From positions 31,799-95,798 of the forward strand of contig JAURWY010000005.1 of NCBI GenBank assembly GCA_030654695.1: a stretch of DNA of 64,000 nt, given 5' to 3'. The notes beneath the pieces are model-generated. The model was not told the DNA's origin. It saw only the letters and a program-made list of their open reading frames with translations, and did no database searches. Positions 23,807-32,701 of this stretch are shown here, piece after piece. Source of the stretch: Polaromonas sp. Its GTDB lineage: Bacteria; Pseudomonadota; Gammaproteobacteria; Burkholderiales; Burkholderiaceae_C. Positions within the stretch are counted from its first letter, which is position 1. Every line of letters begins with the position of its first letter. The position numbers and the translations under genes are program-made.

Positions 23807-26800
23807 ACGCCCCGCTGCCCGCCAACGTGACCCAGCAAGCCACGGCACACGAAAAAACCTACGACCAAGTCTCACGCCGCAGTAACGAAGTCGCCGGGCG
23901 ACTGGCGGCACGACTGACCAGCGACACCCAGGGCGAGGTCTTGTTTTCCGCTGCAGACCGCGGCCGTTACGCCACCGATGCCTCGATTTACCAAAGCATG
24001 CCAACTGGCGTCTTTGTGCCGCGCAGCAGCGCAGACGTCGCGCTGGCACTGGATATTTGCCGCGACTTGGGCGTGCCCATCGTGGCGCGTGGCGGTGGTA
24101 CCAGCCAATGCGGCCAGACGGTGGGCGCAGGTCTGGTCATTGACCACTCCAAATACGTTCGCAACATCTTGGCCGTGGACGCCGCCGAACGCATCGCGGT
24201 GGTCGAACCCGGCTTGGTGCTCGACCACCTGAACGCCAACCTCAAAAAACACGGCCTGTGGTACCCGGTCGATGTCTCCACCAGTGGACAAGCCACGCTG
24301 GGCGGCATGGCCGGCAACAACTCTTGCGGCAGCCGCAGCCTCGCCTACGGCAACATGGTGCACAACGTGCGCGGCGCGCAGGCTTGGACATCAGACGGCA
24401 CGCTGCTGACGCTGGGCGACTACGCCAACAGCAGCGGCAAGTCACGTGAACTGGGCGACTACGTGCGCGCCTTGGCTGCGCAACTCGGGCCAGACATCAA
24501 CGCACGCTGGCCCAAGGTTTTGCGCCGGGTCGGTGGCTACAACCTCGACATTTTTGACAACCAGAGCGAACGCCCATACACCACCGACGGCTCGGTCAAT
24601 CTGGCGCACTTGTTGGTGGGCAGCGAAGGCACGCTGGCGCTGACCAAAAACCTGACGCTGCAACTCAGCGAACTGCCACGCGCCAAGGTGCTGGGCGTGG
24701 TGAATTTTCCGACCTTTTACGCGGCCATGGATGCCGCGCAGCACATCGTCAAACTCGGCGGCGGCCTGTCGGCTGTTGAGCTGGTGGACCGCACGATGAT
24801 CGAGTTGTCGCTGAAAAACCCGGCCTTTGCGCCGACGGTTCGTACAGCCCTGCTGGGCCAACCCGACGCGATTTTGTTGGTTGAATTTTCAGGCGCGTCC
24901 AAGGCCGACCTGCTGCTGAAAATGCGCGAGCTGGTGGATCTCATGGGCGAGCTCGGCCTGCCCGGCTCGGTGGTGGAAATGACCGGGGACGCGCCGCAGA
25001 AAAATCTCTGGGAAGTGCGCAAAGCCGGCCTGAACATCATGATGAGCCTGAAGGGCGACGGCAAGCCGGTGAGCTTCATCGAAGACTGCGCTGTACCGCT
25101 GGAGCACCTAGCCGAATACACCGACGCGCTGACCGAAGTGTTTAAACGCCACGGCAGCAAAGGCACTTGGTACGCCCACGCCTCCGTCGGCACGCTGCAC
25201 GTGCGACCCATTTTGGACATGCGCCGTGAAGGCGCAGGCAAGATGCGGGCAATTGCCGAAGAAGCCTCAGCGCTGGTGCACCAATTCAAAGGCGCTTACA
25301 GCGGTGAACACGGCGACGGCCTGTGCCGAGGCGAATGGATTTCATGGCAGTTTGGGCCGCAAATCACGCAAGCGTTTGCGAGCATCAAAGAAGCGATAGA
25401 CCCGCTGAACTTGCTCTGCCCGCAGCGCATGATCAACCCGCCCAAAATGGACGACACGCGGCTCATGCGCTTTCCGCCCAGCTACAAAGTCATCCCGATC
25501 AAGACCGCGCTCGACTGGCGCGCCTGGGACGTCCAAAGCAACCCGGTGACCGAGATAACCAGCGCGCCTGGAACCGGTGGCGACCCGGCCCAAGGCTTGG
25601 CCAAAGCCGTCGAGATGTGCAACAACAATGGCCACTGCCGCCAGTTTGACGCTGGCACCATGTGCCCCAGCTACCGCGTCACACGCGACGAAAAACACCT
25701 GACACGCGGCCGTGCCAACACGCTGCGCTTGGCGCTCTCGGGCCAGCTCCAAGGTGCTCAAGCCAGTGACAAGCCTGAAAACGCTTTCACCAGCCAAGCG
25801 GTGCATGACGCGCTCGATTTATGCGTGGGCTGCAAAGGCTGCAAACGCGACTGCCCAACCGGTGTTGACATGGCCAAGATGAAGGTCGAATTCTTACACC
25901 ACTACAAAGCGCGACACGGCTTCACGCTGAAAGACAAACTCATCGCCAGCCTGCCCGACTACGCCCATTGGGCCAGCCGCTTGGCGCCGCTGCTGAACTT
26001 GCGCGACAAGCTGCCAGGGCTGGCCACGCTGAGCGAAAAAATCATCGGCTTTTCTGCCCGCCGTACCCTGCCGCAATGGCAACGCCAAACCTTCTGGCAG
26101 CAGCTGTCAAACGCGGCTTCGCAGCCAGTCGGCGCACCTGCCAACTCACTCAAGACTGCCACGCGCGAAGAAGTGCTGACCGCCCAAAAACCCGTGGTTC
26201 TGTTTGTCGACACCTTCAACGGCACGTTTGAGGCTGGCAATGCACTCGCGGCGCTGCAAGTACTGCAAGCTGCCGGCTACACCGTGCACGTGGCCACCAA
26301 GGCCAAGCCTGATGGCAAGCACCTGTGCTGCGGCCGCACCTACTTGGCCAACGGCATGATTGACGAAGCCAAAGCCAAGGCCGCTGAAGTGGTGGCATCA
26401 CTGTTGCCCTTCGCCGAAAAAGGCATCGCCATCGTCGGGCTTGAGCCTTCTTGCTTGCTCACCTTGCGCGATGAAATGCTGGTGATGGGTTTGGGCCCTG
26501 ACGCCCAAACCATCAGCGACCACGCTCTGTTGTTTGAAGAGTTTTTAGCCCGTGAAGCCGCCGCCGGCAAGCTCGACGCGCTCAAGTCAAAACTCAAAGC
26601 CACCGACCAAGCCATCTTGCTGCACGGCCATTGCCACCAAAAAGCCTTTGGCGCGGTCAGCCCGATCATCGACGTGCTCAAGCTGATTCCGGGTGCCCAA
26701 CCTGAGCTGATCGAATCGAGCTGCTGCGGTATGGCCGGCAGCTTTGGCTACGAGGCCAGCCATTACGAGGTGTCAATGCAGATGGCCGAACTCAGCCTGC

Positions 26801-26934
26801 TACCCGCCGTACGAAAACAACCCAACGCCATCGTGGTAGCCGACGGCACCAGCTGCCGCCACCAAATACGCGACGGTGCACAACGCGAAGCGATTCATGT
26901 AGCCGAATTGCTGGCCCGACAGTTGCACAGCTGA
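23803..26934 (+). CDS. FAD-linked oxidase fused to Fe-S/CCG-domain protein (D-2-hydroxyacid dehydrogenase type)
   Basis: A 1043-residue fusion. Residues ~70-250: PCMH FAD-binding domain (VPIVARGGGTSQCGQTVGAG, GMAGNNSCGSRS). Residues ~290-570: FAD-oxidase C-terminal domain (HASVGTLHVRP, GEHGDG). Two ferredoxin-type cysteine sets follow at about 606-622 (CNNNGHCRQF to MCPSYR) and 673-685 (CVGCKGCKRDCPTG). The last 300 residues hold two CCG repeats (LCCGRTYLANG; HGHCHQK to SSCCGMAGSFGYE). This equals GlcD plus GlcF in one chain and oxidises a D-2-hydroxy acid, passing electrons to the quinone pool. It is co-translated with gntR. Glycolate or D-lactate are the likeliest substrates. Confidence 0.88.
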   Translation: MNAPLPANVTQQATAHEKTYDQVSRRSNEVAGRLAARLTSDTQGEVLFSAADRGRYATDASIYQSMPTGVFVPRSSADVALALDICRDLGVPIVARGGGTSQCGQTVGAGLVIDHSKYVRNILAVDAAERIAVVEPGLVLDHLNANLKKHGLWYPVDVSTSGQATLGGMAGNNSCGSRSLAYGNMVHNVRGAQAWTSDGTLLTLGDYANSSGKSRELGDYVRALAAQLGPDINARWPKVLRRVGGYNLDIFDNQSERPYTTDGSVNLAHLLVGSEGTLALTKNLTLQLSELPRAKVLGVVNFPTFYAAMDAAQHIVKLGGGLSAVELVDRTMIELSLKNPAFAPTVRTALLGQPDAILLVEFSGASKADLLLKMRELVDLMGELGLPGSVVEMTGDAPQKNLWEVRKAGLNIMMSLKGDGKPVSFIEDCAVPLEHLAEYTDALTEVFKRHGSKGTWYAHASVGTLHVRPILDMRREGAGKMRAIAEEASALVHQFKGAYSGEHGDGLCRGEWISWQFGPQITQAFASIKEAIDPLNLLCPQRMINPPKMDDTRLMRFPPSYKVIPIKTALDWRAWDVQSNPVTEITSAPGTGGDPAQGLAKAVEMCNNNGHCRQFDAGTMCPSYRVTRDEKHLTRGRANTLRLALSGQLQGAQASDKPENAFTSQAVHDALDLCVGCKGCKRDCPTGVDMAKMKVEFLHHYKARHGFTLKDKLIASLPDYAHWASRLAPLLNLRDKLPGLATLSEKIIGFSARRTLPQWQRQTFWQQLSNAASQPVGAPANSLKTATREEVLTAQKPVVLFVDTFNGTFEAGNALAALQVLQAAGYTVHVATKAKPDGKHLCCGRTYLANGMIDEAKAKAAEVVASLLPFAEKGIAIVGLEPSCLLTLRDEMLVMGLGPDAQTISDHALLFEEFLAREAAAGKLDALKSKLKATDQAILLHGHCHQKAFGAVSPIIDVLKLIPGAQPELIESSCCGMAGSFGYEASHYEVSMQMAELSLLPAVRKQPNAIVVADGTSCRHQIRDGAQREAIHVAELLARQLHS

Positions 26935-27049
26935 CGCGTTGACCAACCATCTGTGCCGCTGTGTCCCAATCTGTAAGAGTTGAAAGCATACTTTCAAAGT
27001 CAGTTTCAAACACCATAAAACAAGGTTAATAGAGGCTCATGGAGGGAAC

Positions 27050-27544
27050 ATGGGACTCGTTCAACAATGGAAAAAAATCTCTCTCAGCTGCCTTCTTTTG
27101 TGCGGCTCTTGCTCTGCGCAAGCGCTTGATTGGTGCGCGCAGCCAGAGCTCAATTTGAATGGGTTGTCGAAGCACTTCGACAGCAATGAACGCCTGCCGG
27201 TTGATGAGCGCAACGAAGTCAATACCGGCCTCGGTTTGACATGCGCCCTCAAGGGTGTGGGGAACTGGCGAGACGAGATAGAGGCCGGGTTTTACAAAAA
27301 CTCCCACGACATGACATCGTTTTATGCGGCTTACGGCATTTATTACCCGCTCAACGCCGTGATCTTCGCTGGGCTGCGAAACATCATCGCCACAGGTTAC
27401 AAAACGGAGAGATATCGCACGGGAGTAGTTGCGGGGCCACTGCCCACAATCAAGTTTGAGGTGAGCTCCGCCCTCTCACTCAACTTGAGCGTCTTGCCCA
27501 AACGGAACGCCATCGTATTGGCCAACTTAGGCTACAAGTTTTGA
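27050..27544 (+). CDS. Small secreted, probably outer-membrane beta-barrel protein
   Basis: A 164-residue protein not assigned to a family. GGAGGG five bases before the ATG fixes the start. A signal peptide (MGLVQQWKKISLSCLLLCGS, then CSAQA with cleavage before LDWC) is clear. The mature part has two cysteines (DWC and LTC), alternating hydrophobic stretches such as FYAAYGIYYPLNAVIFAGL, and ends YKF: a C-terminal aromatic is the BAM sorting signal of outer-membrane barrels. It resembles small phage-exported or PagP-size barrels only in size and layout. It sits alone between the oxidase gene and the end of the second liv operon. Confidence 0.6.
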   Translation: MGLVQQWKKISLSCLLLCGSCSAQALDWCAQPELNLNGLSKHFDSNERLPVDERNEVNTGLGLTCALKGVGNWRDEIEAGFYKNSHDMTSFYAAYGIYYPLNAVIFAGLRNIIATGYKTERYRTGVVAGPLPTIKFEVSSALSLNLSVLPKRNAIVLANLGYKF

Positions 27545-27621
27545 GCAATTCATCACTGCAAACGAAGGACGACAGTCTAGGACGGCCAGAATCCCCCACC
27601 ATGGCGGGCGGCGCGGTTTTT

Positions 27622-28326
27622 TCAGCGCGACACGCTTAGCAAGCTGTCCAGCAAGTCTGGGTTGTGTTGCAGCTCTTGCGCAGTACCCGCATGGGCCACG
27701 CTGCCACGGTCAAGCACCACGGCCAAGTCGGAAATGGCCAGCACGGCCTGCGGGTGTTGTTCGACGATGATGGCCGACAAACCCTCTTCGCGGGTGATGC
27801 GGCGGATCGCCCGCAACAGCTCTTCCACAATGATGGGCGCCAAGCCCTCCAGCGGTTCGTCAAGCAACAGCAAGCGCGGATTGAGCACCAACGCGCGGCC
27901 GACCGCCAGCATTTGCTGCTCGCCGCCCGACAACTGCGTGCCGAGGTTGGTCTTGCGCTCAGCCAGCCGCGGAAACATGGTGTAGACGCCGTCTGGCGTC
28001 CACTTGCCGGGGCGCGCCACCGCCGTCAGGTTTTCATGCACGGTGAGCGACTTGAAGATATTGCGCTCTTGCGGCACCCAGCCAATGCCGGCCGCGGCTC
28101 GCTCGTGGGGCGCCAGTGTCTGCAGCAAACGACCGGCCAGCGTGATGCTGCCGCCGTGCTGCCGCGTCGCGCCCGCCAGCGTGTTGATCAGTGTGGTCTT
28201 GCCGGTGCCGTTGCGACCCAGCAGCGCCAGCGTCTGCCCTTCGCCGAGTGCCAGCGAGACGCCGTTTAAAACAACGGCCTCGCCGTAGCCCGCGCTCAAG
28301 TTGTCGACGCGTAAAAGTTCAGTCAT
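27622..28326 (-). CDS. ABC transporter ATPase, LivF type (second system)
   Basis: A 234-residue ABC ATPase with LLGRNGTGKTTLINTLAG as Walker A, WVPQERNIFKSLTVHENL as Q-loop, QLSGGEQQMLAVGRAL as signature and LLLLDEPLEGLAP as Walker B. The order K-H-M-G-F on the minus strand mirrors the first Liv operon, yet it overlaps the LivG gene by 8 bp, and its sequence is clearly a different paralogue. Last gene of the operon. Confidence 0.88.
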   Translation of the reverse strand: MTELLRVDNLSAGYGEAVVLNGVSLALGEGQTLALLGRNGTGKTTLINTLAGATRQHGGSITLAGRLLQTLAPHERAAAGIGWVPQERNIFKSLTVHENLTAVARPGKWTPDGVYTMFPRLAERKTNLGTQLSGGEQQMLAVGRALVLNPRLLLLDEPLEGLAPIIVEELLRAIRRITREEGLSAIIVEQHPQAVLAISDLAVVLDRGSVAHAGTAQELQHNPDLLDSLLSVSR

Positions 28327-29104
28327 GCTTTGCGTCCTCGCCGTGGCCCAGATAAACGGCCTTCACTTCAGGGTTGGCGGCAATCTCATCCGGCGTGCCT
28401 TCGGTGAGCAGGGTGCCGTTGACCAGCACCGTCATGCGCGTCGCGAAACTAAACACCAAATCCATGTCATGCTCGATCAGCAACACCGACACATCAGCCG
28501 GCAAGTCAGCCACGGTTTGCAGCAGCTCTTCGCGCTCGCCAGCGGGCACGCCCGCGACCGGCTCGTCGAGCAACAAGACGCGCGGTTCACACGCCAGCGC
28601 AATGGCGATTTCCAACAGGCGCCGCTTGCCATAAGCAAGTTCGCTGGTGCGCTGGTTCATCACTTCGGTCAGGTGAAATTCCGTCAGCAGTTCCTCGCAG
28701 CGGCGGGCCACCTGGGGGTTGTGCCCGAGCGAAGACCACCATCGGCGGCCCAGCCCCAAGCGCTGCGAGACCACCAAGGCCAACGTCTGCAGCGGCGTCA
28801 TGGTGTCGAACAACTGGTTGATCTGGAAAGTGCGCACCATGCCGCGGCCAACACGTTGGTTGGGCGCCAGTGTGGTGATGTCTTCGCCTTCCAGCACGAT
28901 GCGGCCAGACGTCGGTTGCAGCACACCCGTGAGCAGGTTGATGAAAGTCGTTTTGCCGGCGCCGTTGGGCCCGATCAGCGCGTGACGTGCGCCTTTTTTA
29001 AGATCCAAACTGACCTTGTTGGTGGCCACTATGCCGCCAAAGCGCATTTCCAAGCCTTGTGCGGACAGCACGGTTTCACCTGAGTTGATGGCTGCGGTGT
29101 TCAT
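28319..29104 (-). CDS. ABC transporter ATPase, LivG type (second system)
   Basis: A 261-residue ATPase from the ATG at 29104, which overlaps the livM TGA by 4 bp; the longer reading extends into livM and was rejected. Walker A GPNGAGKTTF, TFQINQLFDTMTPLQTLALV, signature LAYGKRRLLEIA and Walker B VLLLDEPVAGVPAGE are visible, with the Liv-type tail EIAANPEVKAVYLGHGEDA. Confidence 0.88.
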   Translation of the reverse strand: MNTAAINSGETVLSAQGLEMRFGGIVATNKVSLDLKKGARHALIGPNGAGKTTFINLLTGVLQPTSGRIVLEGEDITTLAPNQRVGRGMVRTFQINQLFDTMTPLQTLALVVSQRLGLGRRWWSSLGHNPQVARRCEELLTEFHLTEVMNQRTSELAYGKRRLLEIAIALACEPRVLLLDEPVAGVPAGEREELLQTVADLPADVSVLLIEHDMDLVFSFATRMTVLVNGTLLTEGTPDEIAANPEVKAVYLGHGEDAKHD

Positions 29105-30084
29105 ACCTTGCCTCCACGCGCCGAGCGCCACCACGTCCAGGGACGGATCAAACGATCGCGCCCGACCAGCACCAGCACCACCAAAAACAGGCCAATCCAG
29201 AACATCCAATACTGTGGTGTGATGGAGGATAAAAAGTCTTGCATCAGCTTGAAGACGATGGCGCCAGCTACACCGCCGTAAAGCCAGCCCGTGCCGCCGA
29301 TGACCAAGACCAACATGACGTCGGCGGAGCGGTGAAACTCAAACAAATCGAGAGACGCAAAACCAGTGGTCTGCGTCATCAGCGCACCCGCTGCACCGGC
29401 CACAGCGGCCGACAAGGTGTAGGCCACGATCAAGCGCTCATTCACCGGAATGCCGATGGCCATGGCGCGCAGCCGGTTGTCACGGATCGCCATCAAGGTG
29501 CCGCCAAAAGGCGAGTGAACGACGCGCCGCAACAAGATGAAAAACAGCAGCAGCACGCTCAACGAGTAGTAGGCGGCAGTGAGACCCGACAGGTCAAACT
29601 CGAAGCGACCTAGCAACGGGCCCATGACCACGCCTTGCAGGCCATCAGCGCCACCGGTCAGCCAGTCAAGCTTGTTGGCAATTTCCATCAAGATCAGTCC
29701 CAGCCCGAGCGTGACCATCAAACGCGTCAAATCGCTGCCGCGCAAGATCGTCAAGGAAGCCAGCAAGCCCAGCAACGTCGCCGCAGCTATGCCGACCGCC
29801 AGCCCCACCAGTGGATCCGGCATGACCAGTTTGGCGAACAGCGCGGCGGCATAACCGCCGAGTCCGAAGAAGGCCGCATGACCGAGCGAGACGATACCGG
29901 TGTAGCCTAGGATGATGTCCAACGATACCGCGAACAGCGCCACGATGGCGATTTCATTGATGATCAAGACGTGGCTAGGCGAAAGCAGAGGTGTAGCAAA
30001 CGCCAGCAGCCAGAACACAACTTCTAACGGCTTGAGCCGGCTTTGCCCGAGCAGTGACTGCTGGGCGTTGAGGTGAGTGCTCAT
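29101..30084 (-). CDS. ABC transporter permease, LivM type (second system)
   Basis: A 327-residue permease. The ATG at 30084 is chosen over one eight codons upstream because GGGAGG lies eight bases before it. LDIILGYTGIVSLGHAAFFG is the LivM hallmark; HSPFGGTLMAIRDNRLRAMA is the coupling loop. It follows livH after one base and overlaps livG by 4 bp. Confidence 0.88.
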   Translation of the reverse strand: MSTHLNAQQSLLGQSRLKPLEVVFWLLAFATPLLSPSHVLIINEIAIVALFAVSLDIILGYTGIVSLGHAAFFGLGGYAAALFAKLVMPDPLVGLAVGIAAATLLGLLASLTILRGSDLTRLMVTLGLGLILMEIANKLDWLTGGADGLQGVVMGPLLGRFEFDLSGLTAAYYSLSVLLLFFILLRRVVHSPFGGTLMAIRDNRLRAMAIGIPVNERLIVAYTLSAAVAGAAGALMTQTTGFASLDLFEFHRSADVMLVLVIGGTGWLYGGVAGAIVFKLMQDFLSSITPQYWMFWIGLFLVVLVLVGRDRLIRPWTWWRSARGGKV

Positions 30085-30085
30085 G

Positions 30086-30958
30086 TTATTTACCTCCCTG
30101 GCGAACAAAGAGGCCTTGCGGACGCCAGATCAAAATCAAGATCATCAAGCTGTAGACGATGAAGGCGCCGAAATCGGGGATGTAATATTTTCCCGCCACA
30201 TCGGCAATGCCCAACAGCAGCGCTGCCAGTAGCGGGCCAGTGATCGACGAGGTCCCGCCCACCGCGACCACGATCAAAAAGTAAACCATGAACTTGAGCG
30301 GAAAGGTCGGGTCCAGACCTAGAACTTCTGCGCCGAGCGCACCACCCAAACCAGCCAAACCCGAGCCAACGGCAAAGGTTGACAAGAAAACTAAATTGAC
30401 GTTGATGCCCAGGCCCGCCGCGACGCGCTGGTCGTCCACCGAGGCGCGCAAACGACTGCCAAAACGCGTCTTGGTCAAGACATACTGCAAGCCCACCGTC
30501 AGTGCTGCGCACACCGCAATGATGAAAAGACGGTAATGCCCCATGCCCAGCATGAACGGCGCGCTGCCAATTTCAGTCCGGCCTTTGAGCCACTCTGGCA
30601 GCTGAATGTTTTGTGGGGAGGAGCCTAGAAAATAGTCGACGCTGGCCACCGCCATGAAAACCAGACCGATCGAAAACAGCACCTGGTCTAAATGCGGCTT
30701 GTGGTACAGCGGTCGGTAAAGAGTGCGCTCGAGCACCGCGCCCAGCAAGGCTGAGCCGAAAAAGGCAACGGGCAGACAGAGCAAAAAAGGCAGGTCAAAG
30801 TGCTGCATCAACAGCACCGTGATGTAACCACCGGCCATGGCAAAAGCACCGTGCGCGAGATTGATGAAGTTCATCAATCCCATGGTCACGGACAGGCCCA
30901 CCGCTAGGATAAATAGGAGCATGCCATAGGCAACTCCGTCGAAAAGAATAGTCAGCAT
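30086..30958 (-). CDS. ABC transporter permease, LivH type (second system)
   Basis: A 290-residue permease with seven to eight hydrophobic helices. MGLMNFINLAHGAFAMAGGY is the LivH hallmark (GxxNxAxGxF-type), and RFGSRLRASVDDQRVAAGLG the coupling loop. The ATG at 30958 lies 82 bp after livK, behind a hairpin with a T-tract, so its expression is likely lower than that of the receptor. Confidence 0.88.
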   Translation of the reverse strand: MLTILFDGVAYGMLLFILAVGLSVTMGLMNFINLAHGAFAMAGGYITVLLMQHFDLPFLLCLPVAFFGSALLGAVLERTLYRPLYHKPHLDQVLFSIGLVFMAVASVDYFLGSSPQNIQLPEWLKGRTEIGSAPFMLGMGHYRLFIIAVCAALTVGLQYVLTKTRFGSRLRASVDDQRVAAGLGINVNLVFLSTFAVGSGLAGLGGALGAEVLGLDPTFPLKFMVYFLIVVAVGGTSSITGPLLAALLLGIADVAGKYYIPDFGAFIVYSLMILILIWRPQGLFVRQGGK

Positions 30959-30973
30959 GTATTAAGAGCTCGG

Positions 30974-31014
30974 AAAAAAGCCATGCGCCACTTATTCGAA
31001 GCTGCGCACGGCTT
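30974..31014 (-). terminator. Attenuating terminator between the second livK and livH
   Basis: On the minus strand AAGCCGTGCGC (31014-31004) pairs with GCGCATGGCTT (30988-30978) at 10 of 11 positions across a 15-base loop, followed at once by a run of T (30979-30974). It stands 27 bp after the livK stop, inside the operon, so partial termination rather than a full stop is expected. Confidence 0.7.
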
Positions 31015-31040
31015 GCACCTTGGTTGGCGGCTGGGTTGGC

Positions 31041-32225
31041 TTACTTGACCTTGCCCGGATCTTTGACATCCTTGATGACGTCAAATTCGACATTAAACAA
31101 CTGACCGTCTTTCTTCTCGACCTTGCGCAGATAAATGTCCTGCACCACATCGCGGGTTTGCGCATCAATGAACATCTTGCCGCGCGGGCTTTCGAAAATC
31201 TGGCCCTTCATGGCAGCCAGCAAAGCGTCCCCCGTGGGCATGGCTTTGCCAGTGGTCTTGGCAGCACGCAGCGCCTCATAGATCACGCGCATACCGTCAT
31301 AACCGCCGACGGCCATGAAGTTAGGACGCATGCCTTTGTTGGCTTTACCGAAAGCGTCGACGAACTTCTTGTTCATCGGCGATGGATGCGCTGCCGAGTA
31401 GTGGTGGGACGTCACCACGCCTAAGGCGCCATCGCCCATGTCGTTGAGCTGGTCGTCATCGGTCACGTCGCCGGTCCCAATAAGCTTGATGCCGGCCTTG
31501 TCCATACCACGCTCAAGGAACTGTTTCATCACCGCAGCGCCTGCGCCGGAGGGCACAAAGACGAACAAAGCGTCAGGCTTGCTGTCACGTACTTTTTGCA
31601 GGAAAGGGGCAAAGTCCGGGTTGCGCATCGGCACGCGCAGCGCTTCAGTGACTTGGCCACCGTTGAATGTCAGGCGCTCTTTGAAGAACTTTTCAGCATC
31701 GATGCCGGGACCGTAATCAGACACCAACGTGACCACTTTCTTGATCCCATTTTTAGGGGCCCAATCAGCCAATGCGACTGATGCCTGAGGCAAGGTAAAG
31801 CTGGTGCGGACGATGTAAGGCGATGCCTCGGTGATGCTCGACGTTGCAGCGGCCATCACCACCATCGGCGTTTTCGACTGGGTGGCGATGGGCGCTGTGG
31901 CCAGCGCCGACGGCGTGATGCCGAAGCCGGCCAGCACGTTGACCTTGTCGTTGACGACCAGTTCTTGCGCCATTCGGCGCGTCGCGTCAGGCAAGGAGGT
32001 GTCGTCTTTGACGATCAGTTGAATTTTCTTACCGGCAACGGTGTCGCCGTTTTGTGCCATGTAAAGACGCGCAGCCGCTTCGATCTGGCGTCCGGTGGTC
32101 GCCTGTTGACCCGTCATCGGCAGAATCAGACCGATCTTGAACGTGTTGTCTTGCGCCAGCGCTGGCAGGGCAGCGGCCATTGTGGCGGCAGCCAAGGCTA
32201 CGGCTGTGAAATGTCGTCTTTTCAT
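31041..32225 (-). CDS. Periplasmic substrate-binding protein, LivK type (second system)
   Basis: A 394-residue receptor. MKRRHFTAVALAAATMAAAL followed by PALAQ is a signal peptide; FKIGLILPMTGQQATTGRQI starts the mature binding lobe, and VSDYGPGIDAEKFFKERLTF is the second family block. GGAGAC stands six bases before the ATG. Sequence features (QATTGRQIEAAARLYMA) point to the subgroup that binds non-amino-acid carboxylates. Nothing adjacent reveals the cargo. Confidence 0.88.
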   Translation of the reverse strand: MKRRHFTAVALAAATMAAALPALAQDNTFKIGLILPMTGQQATTGRQIEAAARLYMAQNGDTVAGKKIQLIVKDDTSLPDATRRMAQELVVNDKVNVLAGFGITPSALATAPIATQSKTPMVVMAAATSSITEASPYIVRTSFTLPQASVALADWAPKNGIKKVVTLVSDYGPGIDAEKFFKERLTFNGGQVTEALRVPMRNPDFAPFLQKVRDSKPDALFVFVPSGAGAAVMKQFLERGMDKAGIKLIGTGDVTDDDQLNDMGDGALGVVTSHHYSAAHPSPMNKKFVDAFGKANKGMRPNFMAVGGYDGMRVIYEALRAAKTTGKAMPTGDALLAAMKGQIFESPRGKMFIDAQTRDVVQDIYLRKVEKKDGQLFNVEFDVIKDVKDPGKVK

Positions 32226-32436
32226 GATGTCTCCAGAAAGTTATTGTTAAAAAAACCAGCTTTAAAGAATAAACCGAATTTTCGATTGTCAGGCCTTTGG
32301 CTGAGCACGGCTTGCGGGGTTTTCATCCATTTCGAAAGTGGCCTAGTGTATTCAGTATTGCAACCATGGCAAATTTGGGAATGAGCAGAAAAGCCGCTAT
32401 CCTTGCAGATCATTCAAGCGCCATCTGGAAACCTAC

Positions 32437-32688
32437 ATGCCTTTGCCCGAACAGCCGACCCGTCCCCTGACCAATGCCAAGAGTGCGCAAGCCGATAAGG
32501 AGTTGCTCTTCAAAGCTATCTTGTGCGTGTTGATTGGCTTGGGCGTGTTGATCTCGCCTTATTTCATCCAGTCGCCAGGCATGCAGGGCATCGTGGCGCA
32601 ATCCTCCTTGGTTGGCTGGTTTGCCTTGGCGCTGGGCATCGGCTTTGGCATCGCCTATGCGCGGCGCGTGATGCGTTCGCGCCACTGA
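32437..32688 (+). CDS. Small two-helix membrane protein
   Basis: An 83-residue protein. After a polar 25-residue head come two hydrophobic helices (ILCVLIGLGVLISPYFI and SSLVGWFALALGIGFGIAYA) and a basic tail RRVMRSRH, which predicts a helical hairpin in the inner membrane with both ends in the cytoplasm. It stands between livK (divergent) and the ylqF gene (convergent, 13-bp gap). Function unknown; the family is widespread in related betaproteobacteria only by impression. Confidence 0.6.
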   Translation: MPLPEQPTRPLTNAKSAQADKELLFKAILCVLIGLGVLISPYFIQSPGMQGIVAQSSLVGWFALALGIGFGIAYARRVMRSRH

Positions 32689-32701
32689 CCCGCAACCAAG
32701 T

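Noticed and set aside
23030..24049. A long minus-strand frame across gntR and the start of the FAD oxidase
   Set aside because: Low-complexity Arg/Gly/His-rich product with no motif; both plus-strand genes are secure.
27590..27622. CCCCCACCATGGCGGG followed by a T-run as a terminator for the 27050 gene
   Set aside because: The stem would need a two-base loop or many mismatches, and eight unpaired bases separate it from the T-run; too weak to list.
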